A DNA stretch of 64,000 nucleotides from Gammaproteobacteria bacterium (GCA_025359565.1 JANYFY010000009.1:496001-560000), one strand, 5' to 3'; positions 9,797-18,730 are shown, counted from the first letter of the stretch. The notes: generated by a model not told the origin, from the sequence alone. Made by a program: numbers and translations.

Positions 9797-10897
9797 GTGT
9801 CGAACGATGCTCAATTGCACCAGCTGGTTGAGCAGATTCACGCAGCGCGTGAACGCCGTGCGCCGCTCAACATTTGCGGCGGCGGCAGCAAAATATTTTA
9901 TGGTGGAATGCCACGCGGTGACGCTTTGCATGTGGGTTCGTTGGAGGGTATTAGTAGCTACGAACCCACTGAATTGGTAGTCACTGCGCGTGCGGGTACT
10001 AAGCTTGTAGAATTAGAAAAAATTTTGGTGCAAAAAAACCAGTATTTAGCCTTTGATCCGCCGCAATTTTCCGCTAGCGCTACTGTAGGGGGAATGGTTG
10101 CCGCGGGACTGGCAGGACCCGCTCGCGCCAGTGTGGGCGGCGTGCGCGATTACGTACTCGGCGTCGCCTTGCTCAATGGGCGCGGCGAACTGATGCGTTT
10201 CGGGGGCCAAGTGATCAAGAATGTGGCGGGCTACGACGTGTCTCGGTTAGCGGTAGGCTCGATGGGTGTGCTCGGGGTGATTTGCGAGGTATCGCTTAAA
10301 GTATTACCCCTGCCCGCCGTAGATGCGACTTTGCAGTGGGAGATTGGCGCTAACGAGGCGCTGGAGAAAATGAACCAATGGCGAGGGCAGCCTTTGCCGA
10401 TTAATGCCACCAGCTGGTTTCAAGGTCGCTTGCGCCTGCGACTGCGAGGCTCTCGGGCAGCGGTACAAGCAGCATCAGATTTATTGCGCGGGAGCAGCGT
10501 AGAGGCTAATGAGGGAACCCAGTGGTGGACAGAGTTACGCGATCATCGCCAGGCTTTTTTTAAGGTGGACGCCCCCTCAATTGCCCGGGACCAATCCCTG
10601 TGGCGTCTTTCAGTGCCCGCAACCGCACAGCTTATGATGCCGAGCGAGGAGGTGCTGATCGAGTGGGCAGGCGCTCTACGATGGTGGCGCACTTCACTGT
10701 CCGCGGAGACGGTACGCAACTACGCGACGCAAGCTGGAGGACACGCCACATTGTTTTATGGGGGCGATAAGTCCTTTGCTAAGTGCACACCGTTCGCTCC
10801 TTTAAGCGAGGCTTCAATGCGTATCCATCGCAATTTGAAAACAGCATTTGATCCTGATAATTTATTCAATCCGGGGCGACTGTGTGCCGATTTTTGA
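9797..10897 (+). CDS. glcE: Glycolate oxidase subunit GlcE (FAD-binding)
   Basis: Second flavin-binding subunit of glycolate oxidase. It has 366 residues with a PCMH-type FAD domain: N-terminal APLNICGGGSK, SASATVGGMVAAGLAGPARAS, and GQVIKNVAGYDVSRLAVGS, which is typical of GlcE. The C-terminus carries AFDPDNLFNPGRL, the usual end of FAD-linked oxidase family proteins. A GTG start two bases after the glcD stop gives the expected N-terminus. It sits between glcD and glcF in the standard order. Confidence 0.93.
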   Translation: MSNDAQLHQLVEQIHAARERRAPLNICGGGSKIFYGGMPRGDALHVGSLEGISSYEPTELVVTARAGTKLVELEKILVQKNQYLAFDPPQFSASATVGGMVAAGLAGPARASVGGVRDYVLGVALLNGRGELMRFGGQVIKNVAGYDVSRLAVGSMGVLGVICEVSLKVLPLPAVDATLQWEIGANEALEKMNQWRGQPLPINATSWFQGRLRLRLRGSRAAVQAASDLLRGSSVEANEGTQWWTELRDHRQAFFKVDAPSIARDQSLWRLSVPATAQLMMPSEEVLIEWAGALRWWRTSLSAETVRNYATQAGGHATLFYGGDKSFAKCTPFAPLSEASMRIHRNLKTAFDPDNLFNPGRLCADF

Positions 10898-10909
10898 GAT
10901 TATGTTTTA

Positions 10910-12142
10910 ATGCAAACGAACCTAAGTCCTGAATTTAGAGGCACTCAACAAGGAGCAACAGCGGAAGCGATTTTGCGCAAATGCGTGCATTGTGGTTTTT
11001 GTTTAGCGACCTGTCCTACCTATCAATTGCTAGGCAATGAGTTGGACGGACCGCGCGGCCGCATTTACTTAATCAAGCAAGTGCTTGAAGGCGCCACCGT
11101 GACGCGTAGTACTCAACAACACCTTGATCGTTGTTTGACTTGCCGTTCTTGCGAGACCACTTGTCCCAGCGGGGTGGATTACGGTCATCTAATCGATATC
11201 GGCCGTCAAGTGATTGACGAACGAGTCGCGCGTCCCACGCGTGAAAAGTTCGTGCGTTGGCTGCTCAAAGTAGGACTCACGTCTTCGTTCTTCGGACCGG
11301 CAATAAAACTGGGGGCTTTGCTGCGGCCTATGCTGCCGAAGACGTTGCAAAATAAAGTACCGCTGCCGTCGGACATTGAGTCGGGAAGTTGGCCGACCCG
11401 GATCCATGCGCGCAAGGTGCTTTTATTAGCGGGCTGCGTGCAACCTTCTATCCGACCCAACATCAATGCGGCGACCGCGCGCGTGCTGGACGCCGCGGGC
11501 ATTCAATCGTTGGTCGCGGGTAAGGCAGGGTGCTGTGGCGCGATAAGGGTGCACCTCAATGATCGTCCAGGCGGACTTAACGACATGCGGCGAAATATCG
11601 ACGCATGGTGGCCCACCATTGAAAGTAACGCGATAGACGCGATCATCATGAACGCCTCTGGATGCGGCGTGATGGTTAAGGACTACGGGGCGGCGCTCGC
11701 TGCTGATGCTTCGTATGCAAAAAAAGCGGCGCGCGTTAGTGCCTTGACGATGGACTTAAGTGAGCTATTACCGGACTTGGTGTCCGCACTGCGGACTCGT
11801 GTCATCGCGAGTTCACAGCAACTCATGGCGTTTCATTCGCCGTGCACTTTACAACATGGCCAGCGATTGTTGGGTGGAGTTGAGAGACACCTGCAATCGC
11901 TTGGATTTAAGGTAGAAGTCACCTTAAGCGAAAATCATCAGTGTTGTGGATCCGCAGGCACTTATTCAGTACTTGAACCTAAGATCGCCTATCAATTGCG
12001 AGATCGTAAACTAGCGGAGATAGGACGGTTAAAACCACGCTGCATTATTTCTGCCAATATTGGCTGCATTCAACATCTCCAATCAGGTACATCGATCCCG
12101 GTTAAACATTGGATAGAAATTTTGGATCAGGCAATAGTTTAG
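10910..12142 (+). CDS. glcF: Glycolate oxidase iron-sulfur subunit GlcF
   Basis: Iron-sulfur subunit that takes electrons from GlcDE to the quinone pool. It has 410 residues, close to E. coli GlcF. Two 4Fe-4S motifs are visible near the N-terminus, CVHCGFCLATCP and CLTCRSCETTCP. Two CCG-type cysteine motifs follow in the C-terminal half, AGCVQPSIRP...GCCGA and HSPCTLQHG...CCGSAG, as in heterodisulfide reductase-like subunits. It starts 12 bases after glcE. No glcC-type regulator or glcB lies in the window. Confidence 0.94.
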   Translation: MQTNLSPEFRGTQQGATAEAILRKCVHCGFCLATCPTYQLLGNELDGPRGRIYLIKQVLEGATVTRSTQQHLDRCLTCRSCETTCPSGVDYGHLIDIGRQVIDERVARPTREKFVRWLLKVGLTSSFFGPAIKLGALLRPMLPKTLQNKVPLPSDIESGSWPTRIHARKVLLLAGCVQPSIRPNINAATARVLDAAGIQSLVAGKAGCCGAIRVHLNDRPGGLNDMRRNIDAWWPTIESNAIDAIIMNASGCGVMVKDYGAALAADASYAKKAARVSALTMDLSELLPDLVSALRTRVIASSQQLMAFHSPCTLQHGQRLLGGVERHLQSLGFKVEVTLSENHQCCGSAGTYSVLEPKIAYQLRDRKLAEIGRLKPRCIISANIGCIQHLQSGTSIPVKHWIEILDQAIV

Positions 12143-12144
12143 TT

Positions 12145-12163
12145 GATACCGGAACGGGGTATC
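12145..12163 (+). terminator. Short hairpin after glcF (weak terminator candidate)
   Basis: GATACC (12145-12150) pairs with GGTATC (12158-12163) across a seven-base loop, just after the glcF stop; one further T-A pair can extend the stem. There is no T-tract after it, so intrinsic termination is doubtful. Confidence 0.3.
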
Positions 12164-12211
12164 ATTACGCACTTGCGAGTACCTTTAATCAATTTTAATT
12201 TGGAGTAGTCT

Positions 12212-13105
12212 ATGCGCTCATTAGTTGCCTTAGCCGCTGTTGTCGGCATTGGATGTTCCTGGCTTGCACAAGCGGATGAGGGTTTTGGCCCTGCCTCAAG
12301 TCCTCCGGCCGCACAAGCATTTAAAGTGGGCGCTTTGCATTTAATTGCCTTGAGTGATGGCAAATTTATTGCGCCTAACGACGGATCGGTGTTTGGCGTC
12401 GATGCGGGAAAACCTGCTGTCAGTGAATTCTTGAAAGCTAAGGGCCTACCTCAAGATCGCATTTCGTTGAGCGTCAATGTGTTACTCGTGCGTACGGCGA
12501 AGCACGCGATATTGCTTGATACTGGACTGGGCCCTAAGGCAAATGCGAGCCTCATCGCAAGTCTCAAGGAAGCTGGAATCTCACCTGCCGAAATTACCGA
12601 TATTGCGATCACGCATACACATGGCGACCATGTTGGCGGACTTGTGGATGCGAGTGGCCAACTCGCCTTCCCAAAAGCCACGATTCGAATGGCTGCCGCT
12701 GAATGGGCTTGGATGAAAAGCCAACCCGGGTCGGCAGAGCTTGTAAAGACGATAGAGACTCATGTGAAAACGTTTACACCGGGTGACTCGATTGCCCCGG
12801 GCGTAAAGTCAGTAGTGCTGGCGGGACACACACCGGGTCATGTCGGTTATGAGATTGTCTCGGGTCACCATCGATTGCTGGATATTGGCGACCTTGCGCA
12901 TAGCTCGGTACTGTCGCTACAAAAGCCAGAGTGGACCATGGGTTTTGATAGCGATTCGGTGCAGGCTAAGAGCACCCGTCGATCGACTCTTGCACGACTC
13001 GCCAAGGATCAGGAGTGGATATTTTCGACGCACTTTCCGTATCCCGGCCTAGGGCATATCGCTGCCGATGGCGACGCATTTGCTTGGCAGCCTGGTACCC
13101 CTTAA
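12212..13105 (+). CDS. Exported metallo-beta-lactamase-fold hydrolase
   Basis: Metal-dependent hydrolase of the MBL superfamily, probably periplasmic. An N-terminal signal peptide (cleavage near residues 19-22, after LAQA) is followed by the MBL fold with the zinc motif THTHGDHVGG at residues 134-143, a second metal histidine in AGHTPGHVGY, and LLDIGDLAHSS as the bridging Asp region. The C-terminal FSTHFPYPGLGH matches the last metal-binding His. The ATG is preceded by GGAG. The substrate is unknown: the fold also covers lactonases and other hydrolases. It is monocistronic and convergent with crcB. Confidence 0.85.
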   Translation: MRSLVALAAVVGIGCSWLAQADEGFGPASSPPAAQAFKVGALHLIALSDGKFIAPNDGSVFGVDAGKPAVSEFLKAKGLPQDRISLSVNVLLVRTAKHAILLDTGLGPKANASLIASLKEAGISPAEITDIAITHTHGDHVGGLVDASGQLAFPKATIRMAAAEWAWMKSQPGSAELVKTIETHVKTFTPGDSIAPGVKSVVLAGHTPGHVGYEIVSGHHRLLDIGDLAHSSVLSLQKPEWTMGFDSDSVQAKSTRRSTLARLAKDQEWIFSTHFPYPGLGHIAADGDAFAWQPGTP

Positions 13106-13155
13106 CTCTTAAGGTAAGTCCCAGGGCACGCTAGGTAGCAACAAAGCCTGACGAT

Positions 13156-13188
13156 TAAGCGCCTGATTGCCAAGCATTCAGGCGCTTA
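13156..13188. terminator. Perfect 11-bp inverted repeat between convergent genes
   Basis: TAAGCGCCTGA (13156-13166) and its exact reverse complement (13178-13188) flank an 11-base loop. The right arm overlaps the last codons and stop of crcB. The placement between convergent genes fits a bidirectional hairpin terminator, but neither side has a clear T-tract. Confidence 0.5.
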
Positions 13189-13558
13189 GCCAAACGACGG
13201 TGGCAATTCCGGCGAAAGTCATGACTAAGGAACCCACTAAGTGAACTGCCGCCTCCGCAAAGGCCCACATTAGTCGACCCGATTGCATCAGCGTAACTAT
13301 TTCCGCTGAAAAAGTTGAAAAAGTTGTGAGTCCGCCGCAAAACCCCGTCGTGAAAAATAGCCGCCACTCGAGTGGTACCAGCGGCAAAGCCGCGAATAGT
13401 GCCAAGCAGATTCCGATAATGTAGCAACCAAGGAGATTGGCGGCCAAAGTACCGGGTGGAATCGTTGGAAAATAGCGATTTAAGAGTACGGCTAAACCCC
13501 AGCGTGCCAGACAGCCCAGCATGCCGCCTATCGCTACGCTTAAGAAGGATCGCCACAT
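13178..13558 (-). CDS. crcB: Fluoride ion channel CrcB/Fluc
   Basis: Small inner-membrane fluoride exporter that acts as a dual-topology dimer. It has 126 residues with four predicted helices. Family motifs are GGMLGCLARWGLA at the N-terminus, GTLAANLLGCYIIG in helix 2, and GFCGGLTTFSTFSAE, which carries the pore Phe and Thr/Ser residues. The ATG at 13558 is immediately upstream of the family N-terminus. It is divergent from the substrate-binding protein gene with about 54 bases between starts; I see no fluoride riboswitch in that space. Confidence 0.95.
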   Translation of the reverse strand: MWRSFLSVAIGGMLGCLARWGLAVLLNRYFPTIPPGTLAANLLGCYIIGICLALFAALPLVPLEWRLFFTTGFCGGLTTFSTFSAEIVTLMQSGRLMWAFAEAAVHLVGSLVMTFAGIATVVWLSA

Positions 13559-13612
13559 TAATAGAGAATGCTAGTCGACTTAGAGGTCTCTCGCAATGGT
13601 AAAATTTTGAAT

Positions 13613-14761
13613 ATGAAATCCGCGCGAGATTCAGTAATACGACTGGGAATAATATTACGTGTGAGCGCGTTTCACATTGTGCTTGCGAGCGTCGTCCTGA
13701 CCGCTGCGGCAGCGGCCTCCGATTCAGCCTCGAACGCTGACAAACGCCTGTATATTTACAATTGGACTGATTTCATTGGTCGAAATACCATCGCTCGCTT
13801 CGAGCGCCTCACTGGATTTAAAGTTATTTACGACGTATACGACGCAGAGGAGACCATGGAAGCGCGCCTCATGGCGGGAAGTTCTGGATACGATGTCGTG
13901 GTCGCCTCCACAAATTATTTTAGTCGTGAAATTAAAGCGGGAGTCTACCAACCGCTGGACAAGCAAAAGCTCACCGGTTGGAAAAATATTGACCCGCATA
14001 TACTGGCTATTCAAGCTCAGTATGATCCGGGGAATAAGCATGCAGTGCCGTACTTACACGCCATCAATGGTTTCGCTTACAACGTGGATATGATTCGTGC
14101 ACGGATGCCGAACGCTCCGGTTAACAGTCTCGATATGATTTTTAAGCCTGAAGTAGTGGCTAAATTTGCGGATTGCGGCGTCACATTTCTGGATTCGGCA
14201 GAGGACACTTTGCTATTGGCATTAAAATATTTAGGAATTGATCCGAATACGACCCGTGCGGAAGACTTTAAAGCCGCCGAAGCGTTGCTGCTCAAGGTGC
14301 GGCCCTATGTGCGCGCGTTTGATTCCGCCGAATACTTGAATGGGCTCGCCAACCAGGAGTTGTGCCTCGTCATGTCATGGTCGAGTGACTATGCAATGGC
14401 ACAGGTACGCGCTAAGGCTGTGGGGGTCAATGTAAACCTTCGCTTTACGGTGCCTAAGGAAGGGGCCAACCAAAATTTTACCGGACTCCTGATTCCAGTG
14501 GGCGCACCGCATCTTGAAGCCGCACATCAATTTATTGATTTTATCTTACGGCCCGATGTGATTTCGGAGATCACCAATGAAATTTATTATGGCAATGACA
14601 ATATCGCGGCAAGGCCACTTATTCATACCAATATATTGAATGATCCCACTTTGTACCCGACCCCCCAAATAGAAGCGCGCCTGTATCGCACCCGTGAGGC
14701 AAGTGCTGCCACTGAGCGAATCAGAACGCGTATTTGGACACGAATTAAGACGGCGGATTAA
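13613..14761 (+). CDS. Pot-type ABC transporter substrate-binding protein
   Basis: Periplasmic binding protein of the PotD/PotF family (spermidine/putrescine-type). After a signal peptide ending near AAAAAS, the mature protein begins with the family signature LYIYNWTDFIG, then DVYDAEETMEARLMAGSSGYDVVVAS. The ATG at 13613 puts the signal peptide at the N-terminus; an ATG at 13568 would add 15 residues before it. It is separated from its permeases, which are on the other strand at 15309-17042, and from its ATPase at 25741. The ligand could be a polyamine or another cationic amine. The stop overlaps the next start at A14761. Confidence 0.9.
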   Translation: MKSARDSVIRLGIILRVSAFHIVLASVVLTAAAAASDSASNADKRLYIYNWTDFIGRNTIARFERLTGFKVIYDVYDAEETMEARLMAGSSGYDVVVASTNYFSREIKAGVYQPLDKQKLTGWKNIDPHILAIQAQYDPGNKHAVPYLHAINGFAYNVDMIRARMPNAPVNSLDMIFKPEVVAKFADCGVTFLDSAEDTLLLALKYLGIDPNTTRAEDFKAAEALLLKVRPYVRAFDSAEYLNGLANQELCLVMSWSSDYAMAQVRAKAVGVNVNLRFTVPKEGANQNFTGLLIPVGAPHLEAAHQFIDFILRPDVISEITNEIYYGNDNIAARPLIHTNILNDPTLYPTPQIEARLYRTREASAATERIRTRIWTRIKTAD

Positions 14762-15342
14762 TGCAAAAAAAAACAGTCAGTTTTCAGCGGATGGAAGACG
14801 GTACCCGCGAGGATTATGCGCTCTTGGATGATTCCGAGCGTAAGTACGCGCTGAGACTTCCCGATACGATTCTGGCAGCGCTTGGCAAATTGGATCATAC
14901 GTTATGGGGTTATCCTTTAAGTCGCCTACAACATTCTTTACAGGCAGCGACTCGCGCGCGTAATTCCGGCGCCGATGATGAGCTAGTACTCGCGGCGCTA
15001 GTGCATGATATCGGTGACGAGCTTGCTCCCTATAATCACACCGAAATTGCGGCGGGCGTTATAAGGCCTTACGTGCGGAATGAAGTAACGTGGATCGTGC
15101 AGCAGCACGGTCTGTTTCAAAATTTCTATTACGTGCATCATTTTGGTGGCAATCGAAATGCGCGCGATCAATTTCGCGATCATCCCTGGTTTGAGGCGTG
15201 TCGGAGTTTCTGCGAAAATTGGGATCAATGCTCATTTGACCCCAATTTTCCGACCGATTCTCTCGCGTCGTTCGAGCCTTTAGTGCGTCAGATTTTCAGC
15301 CGCACGGCTCATGATCCCCGATACGTATCCACTACTCGTTGA
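14761..15342 (+). CDS. HD-domain protein of the PhnZ/TmpB-like group
   Basis: A 193-residue HD-domain protein (COG4341-like, often labelled HD phosphohydrolase). Candidate metal ligands are His58, His82-Asp83 (VHDIGDE), His93 (NHTE), His116 (QQHGLF) and an Asp near 155-160 (NWDQCSFD). This H-HD-H-H-D set fits two-metal HD proteins, including the mixed-valent di-iron oxygenases PhnZ and TmpB, which act on phosphonates; TmpB acts on a trimethylammonio-ethylphosphonate derivative. Oxygenase function here is inference, supported only by the onium-type surroundings. It is coupled to the binding-protein gene upstream, and its 3' end overlaps the convergent permease gene by 34 bases. Confidence 0.8.
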   Translation: MQKKTVSFQRMEDGTREDYALLDDSERKYALRLPDTILAALGKLDHTLWGYPLSRLQHSLQAATRARNSGADDELVLAALVHDIGDELAPYNHTEIAAGVIRPYVRNEVTWIVQQHGLFQNFYYVHHFGGNRNARDQFRDHPWFEACRSFCENWDQCSFDPNFPTDSLASFEPLVRQIFSRTAHDPRYVSTTR

Positions 15343-16136
15343 CGTTCATTGCGGCGCATCAAGTAGCCGGCCAATATAACGCATGCACCCACTGCGCCTA
15401 TCATGATACTGGCTAATGCATTCACATCCGGACTGAGGCCCAATTTCACTTTTGAGAATATGATCATCGGTAAAGTGCTGGCACCAGGACCCGATACAAA
15501 ACTGGAAATCACTAAATCATCGAGCGACAGGGTGAAGCTCAACAGCCAGCTAGAGGCGAGGGCGGGAGCGATCAGCGGCAGCGTCGTGTCTAGGAAGGCT
15601 CGTAGGGGACCCGAACCTAAATCCATGGCGGCCTCTTCAAGTGAATGATCCGTACTCACTAGACGCGATTGTACGGTGATGGTGACGTAGGCAGTACAAA
15701 ACACTACATGAGCAATTACGATGGTGACGAATCCCCGGTGCGGCCAGCCCAACAAATGCAGCATGGATACAAACAGCAGCAGTTGAGTAATTCCCGTAAT
15801 AATTTCCGGCATGACTAAAGGTGCATTGACCATGCCGGTGAGTAAAAATCGGCCGTAAAAGACCTTAAAGCGCACTAATGCAATAGCCGCTAGAGTGCCG
15901 AAAATAACGGCCGCCGTGGAGACGAGCATGCCTATTTTTAAGCTTAACCATGCGGCGTCGAGAATTTGTGGATTGTGCAGTAGCTCGCCGTACCAGGCGG
16001 TTGAAAATCCACCCCAAACGGTGACCAATGCCGAGGCATTAAAAGAGTAGGCTATCAATACCAATATCGGGATATAAAGTACGGCAATCCCTACGCAAAG
16101 CATTGATATCAGAAAGGGAGAAATTCGACTATCCAT
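15309..16136 (-). CDS. Pot-type ABC transporter permease (PotI/PotC-like)
   Basis: Inner-membrane permease with about six helices. The EAA loop that contacts the ATPase is visible as LEEAAMDLGSGPLRAFLDTTLP. The second permease of a PotFGHI-type importer usually follows the first directly, as here: the start at 16136 is adjacent to the stop of the upstream permease. Its 3' end overlaps the convergent HD gene. The substrate is probably the one bound by the protein encoded at 13613-14761. Confidence 0.92.
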   Translation of the reverse strand: MDSRISPFLISMLCVGIAVLYIPILVLIAYSFNASALVTVWGGFSTAWYGELLHNPQILDAAWLSLKIGMLVSTAAVIFGTLAAIALVRFKVFYGRFLLTGMVNAPLVMPEIITGITQLLLFVSMLHLLGWPHRGFVTIVIAHVVFCTAYVTITVQSRLVSTDHSLEEAAMDLGSGPLRAFLDTTLPLIAPALASSWLLSFTLSLDDLVISSFVSGPGASTLPMIIFSKVKLGLSPDVNALASIMIGAVGACVILAGYLMRRNERQRVVDTYRGS

Positions 16137-17042
16137 TTAAGTCACTATTTGCCGACTAGAGTAGTGCTGATAGATTGCGATGGGGCCGACCAGCAATATT
16201 AAGAACACCACCGCGACGGCGGACGCCACGGGCCAGTCGCGATTGCCGAAAAATTCATCCCATAACACTCGACCAATCATCAAACTATCCGGCCCACCGA
16301 GCAGCGTAGGAATCACAAATTCACCCACCGCGGGAATAAACACGAGCATACATCCTGCGATAATGCCCGGCATTGCAAGGGGCAAAGTAATGTCGATAAA
16401 TATACGCCAGGGTGGGCTGCCTAAATCGGCCGCAGCCTCGCGCAACGAGTGATCCAATTTCTCGAGCGTTGCGTACAGCGGCAAGACCATAAACGGAAGG
16501 TACGAATAGACAATCCCCAAATAGACCGCGAAATTGGTGCGCATCATGTGAAGCGGGTGATGGATAAACCCTAACCAAAGTAGAGTTTGGTTAATTAGCC
16601 CCGTGTCTCGAATAATTCCTTCTAACGCGTAGACGCGCAGTAAAAACGAAGTCCAAAAAGGCAGGATAATAATCAGTAAGAGTAGACTTTGAGTAACTCT
16701 TGAGGTGCGGGCAATCGCATACGCCATCGGAAAACCTAAGCCTAAACAAATTAGGGTTGAAAAAAATGCGGTTCGAATGGAATAAAGATAAGCCAGTCCG
16801 TAGACGGGATCCGTGAATAAATACCGGAAATTGTCGAAGTGCGGGCTGAAATGAAGGTGACCATTGGCATTAATCGATAGAATTTCGCTAAAGGGCGGGA
16901 CTCGCACCGCTGTTTCTGCCAAGCTAATTTTAAGGGCAAAAGCAAATGGAATCAGGAAAAATACTAATAAGTATAATAAGGGCGGCAAAATGATGAACCA
17001 TTTGCCGTTGCGTTGTATCCAGGGTCGTTGGGATTTTTTCAA
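16137..17042 (-). CDS. Pot-type ABC transporter permease (PotH/PotB-like)
   Basis: First permease of the Pot-type importer, 301 residues, with about six helices and the EAA loop LREAAADLGSPPWRIFIDITLP. The start is a TTG at 17042; no ATG lies between it and the first conserved residues (WFIILPPLLYLLVFFLIPF). It is transcribed divergently from the TetR-Rieske fusion with only 17 bases between starts, so each promoter must overlap the other gene or lie within it. The two permeases form their own small operon. Confidence 0.92.
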   Translation of the reverse strand: MKKSQRPWIQRNGKWFIILPPLLYLLVFFLIPFAFALKISLAETAVRVPPFSEILSINANGHLHFSPHFDNFRYLFTDPVYGLAYLYSIRTAFFSTLICLGLGFPMAYAIARTSRVTQSLLLLIIILPFWTSFLLRVYALEGIIRDTGLINQTLLWLGFIHHPLHMMRTNFAVYLGIVYSYLPFMVLPLYATLEKLDHSLREAAADLGSPPWRIFIDITLPLAMPGIIAGCMLVFIPAVGEFVIPTLLGGPDSLMIGRVLWDEFFGNRDWPVASAVAVVFLILLVGPIAIYQHYSSRQIVT

Positions 17043-17059
17043 TTGGGGTGCGTTTTTTT

Positions 17060-18730
17060 ATGAGTTTGCTTAAGAAAATCCCACGCTCCAGAAGTATTAA
17101 CAATCGTCAGCGCCAGCGTCTGATCGATGCGTGCATCTCGGCTCTGCATGTTTTTGGACCTTCGCGTACCACCGTCGAGAAAGTAGTTGCCATCGCCAAA
17201 ATGTCTCCTGGCATTGTTAGGTTCTACTTCGATTCTAAAGCCAGTATGCTGGTCGCGTCATTGCAATTTCTCGCCACGGAGTTTGAGGAGCAAGTTTTGG
17301 TTCCGGTCGCGCAGCTTAAGAACGCGCCGGTGTTGGCGGTAGAATCATTAGTGCGTTTGTATCTCGATCCTGCCATTGCTAGCACTCGGAAAGTCTCGGT
17401 TTGGTATTCGTTTTGGGGCGAGGCGAGTTCACGTCAAGAATATTACGACATTTGTGGACAGAAAGACGAGAGCTTTGCGATTTTGGTACACGAACTTATC
17501 CAGCGTCTCATTCAGGAGTCGCAACAAACTCACCTAGATGCCGATGCCATTAGCCTAGGACTTATCGGCGTCTTGGAAATTTTGTGGCAAAATTTCGCGT
17601 TTCAGGCTGAGAAAAATATTGATCGAAGCAGCGCGCATAAACGTGCGATGGCGTATTTGAGTTCAGTCTTCCCCAGCCAGTTTGCGGCCTACCCACACCC
17701 GTCTGATCCTAGTGGTGGGGCCTTAGGAACACCGCGATGGCCCAAGGCCTTTAGCAGTGATCGCCTTTTTGAGATGGAAAAAGACCAGTTGTTTCGCCCA
17801 AGTTGGCAAATCGTGGGACTTAAGTCCACTTTAAGGCGTCCGGGAGATTTTTTTAATGTGGACCTCGGAACTGAGCGTGCCTTGGTTCTTAAGGATCAGC
17901 ACGATAGCGTACAGGCATTGCGTAATTGCTGCCCCGTAACCCCGCACACCTTAACTTTGGGAAGTGCTGGACGGCTTGAAGGTGTTATTCGTTGTCCCGT
18001 GCATAATCTTACCTTTGAGCTCGACGGTAAGTCATATGATAAACAGCGCCATTTAGATTTGTTTAAACTCGAATTACAAAGTATGGATCCTTTTGTTGCA
18101 ATCGGTTCGAGCACCACGAATGCGGCGGCTTTCGCGACCCGCAAATGGGTTGCTGAGTGGATTCCAGCGGGTTTGCGATCATTAGGGGCTACTTGCGAAT
18201 ATACAATTGAGGCGGACTGGAAAATTGTCGTTGAGGATTGGTTGGCTGTTGAAGGGGGAATAATTTTTAAGAACTTCCATCTTGCAGTGGATCCCGTTTC
18301 AAATACTATGACTTGGACGATTAGTCTTAAGCCCTTGCAACAAGGCAGCGTAAGGCTCTACAGGAAGATAGTGGGTAACACAACGAATAAGTTCTATCGA
18401 TTCTTTGCTTCTCCCAATCAATTATTTGAGCTTGGGCCCGACGGTCTTTCTATTGCTCAGGTCAGACCCACAACGCTGGGGAATTGCAATATCCGAGTAA
18501 TGAATTTCACGCGACTCGAGATATCCAGGCAGCGCGAAGCGCGCATCGCCCGCTATTTGGCCACCCGTCTAAGCGCCACGTTGTGCGTCGGCGCCCGGCG
18601 GCGCGCGCACTCGACACAAGATGCAGTCGTCGAGTTTGGTTACCCCTTGCGATCGGAAAATGTCAGCCAAGCTGTCGCGGCATTTAGACGATACTTAAGC
18701 CAAAATATTCCCGACACTACGCATCCTTAG
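17060..18730 (+). CDS. TetR regulator fused to a degenerate Rieske oxygenase-like domain
   Basis: Single open frame of 556 residues. Residues 1-205 are a TetR/BetI-like repressor with its helix-turn-helix around RTTVEKVVAIAKMSPGIVRFYF. After a short linker (about 206-223), residues 224-556 align end to end with the neighbouring Rieske oxygenase alpha subunit (shared PSWQIV, PGDF/Y, CPxH, ADWKI/VDWKI). The enzyme parts are broken. The first Rieske motif CxH reads C291-P-V293 while the second is kept as C312-P-V-H315. The catalytic stretch NYLESYH-x4-H is replaced, with Ala396, Gly399 and Lys404 where the bridging Glu and both iron His would be. Catalysis is therefore unlikely. I infer a ligand-sensing pseudoenzyme controlling the island. 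The ATG at 17060 is preferred over the GTG at 17048. Confidence 0.88.
   Translation: MSLLKKIPRSRSINNRQRQRLIDACISALHVFGPSRTTVEKVVAIAKMSPGIVRFYFDSKASMLVASLQFLATEFEEQVLVPVAQLKNAPVLAVESLVRLYLDPAIASTRKVSVWYSFWGEASSRQEYYDICGQKDESFAILVHELIQRLIQESQQTHLDADAISLGLIGVLEILWQNFAFQAEKNIDRSSAHKRAMAYLSSVFPSQFAAYPHPSDPSGGALGTPRWPKAFSSDRLFEMEKDQLFRPSWQIVGLKSTLRRPGDFFNVDLGTERALVLKDQHDSVQALRNCCPVTPHTLTLGSAGRLEGVIRCPVHNLTFELDGKSYDKQRHLDLFKLELQSMDPFVAIGSSTTNAAAFATRKWVAEWIPAGLRSLGATCEYTIEADWKIVVEDWLAVEGGIIFKNFHLAVDPVSNTMTWTISLKPLQQGSVRLYRKIVGNTTNKFYRFFASPNQLFELGPDGLSIAQVRPTTLGNCNIRVMNFTRLEISRQREARIARYLATRLSATLCVGARRRAHSTQDAVVEFGYPLRSENVSQAVAAFRRYLSQNIPDTTHP

Noticed and set aside
13559-13612. Fluoride riboswitch upstream of crcB
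   Set aside because: The space before the divergent gene is about 54 bases and shows none of the aptamer pairing or conserved loop sequences.
17048-18730. Assembly artefact joining TetR and Rieske genes
   Set aside because: The frame is open throughout, the linker is short, and the Rieske part is a diverged paralogue rather than a copy of the neighbouring gene. Read-level checking would still be useful.
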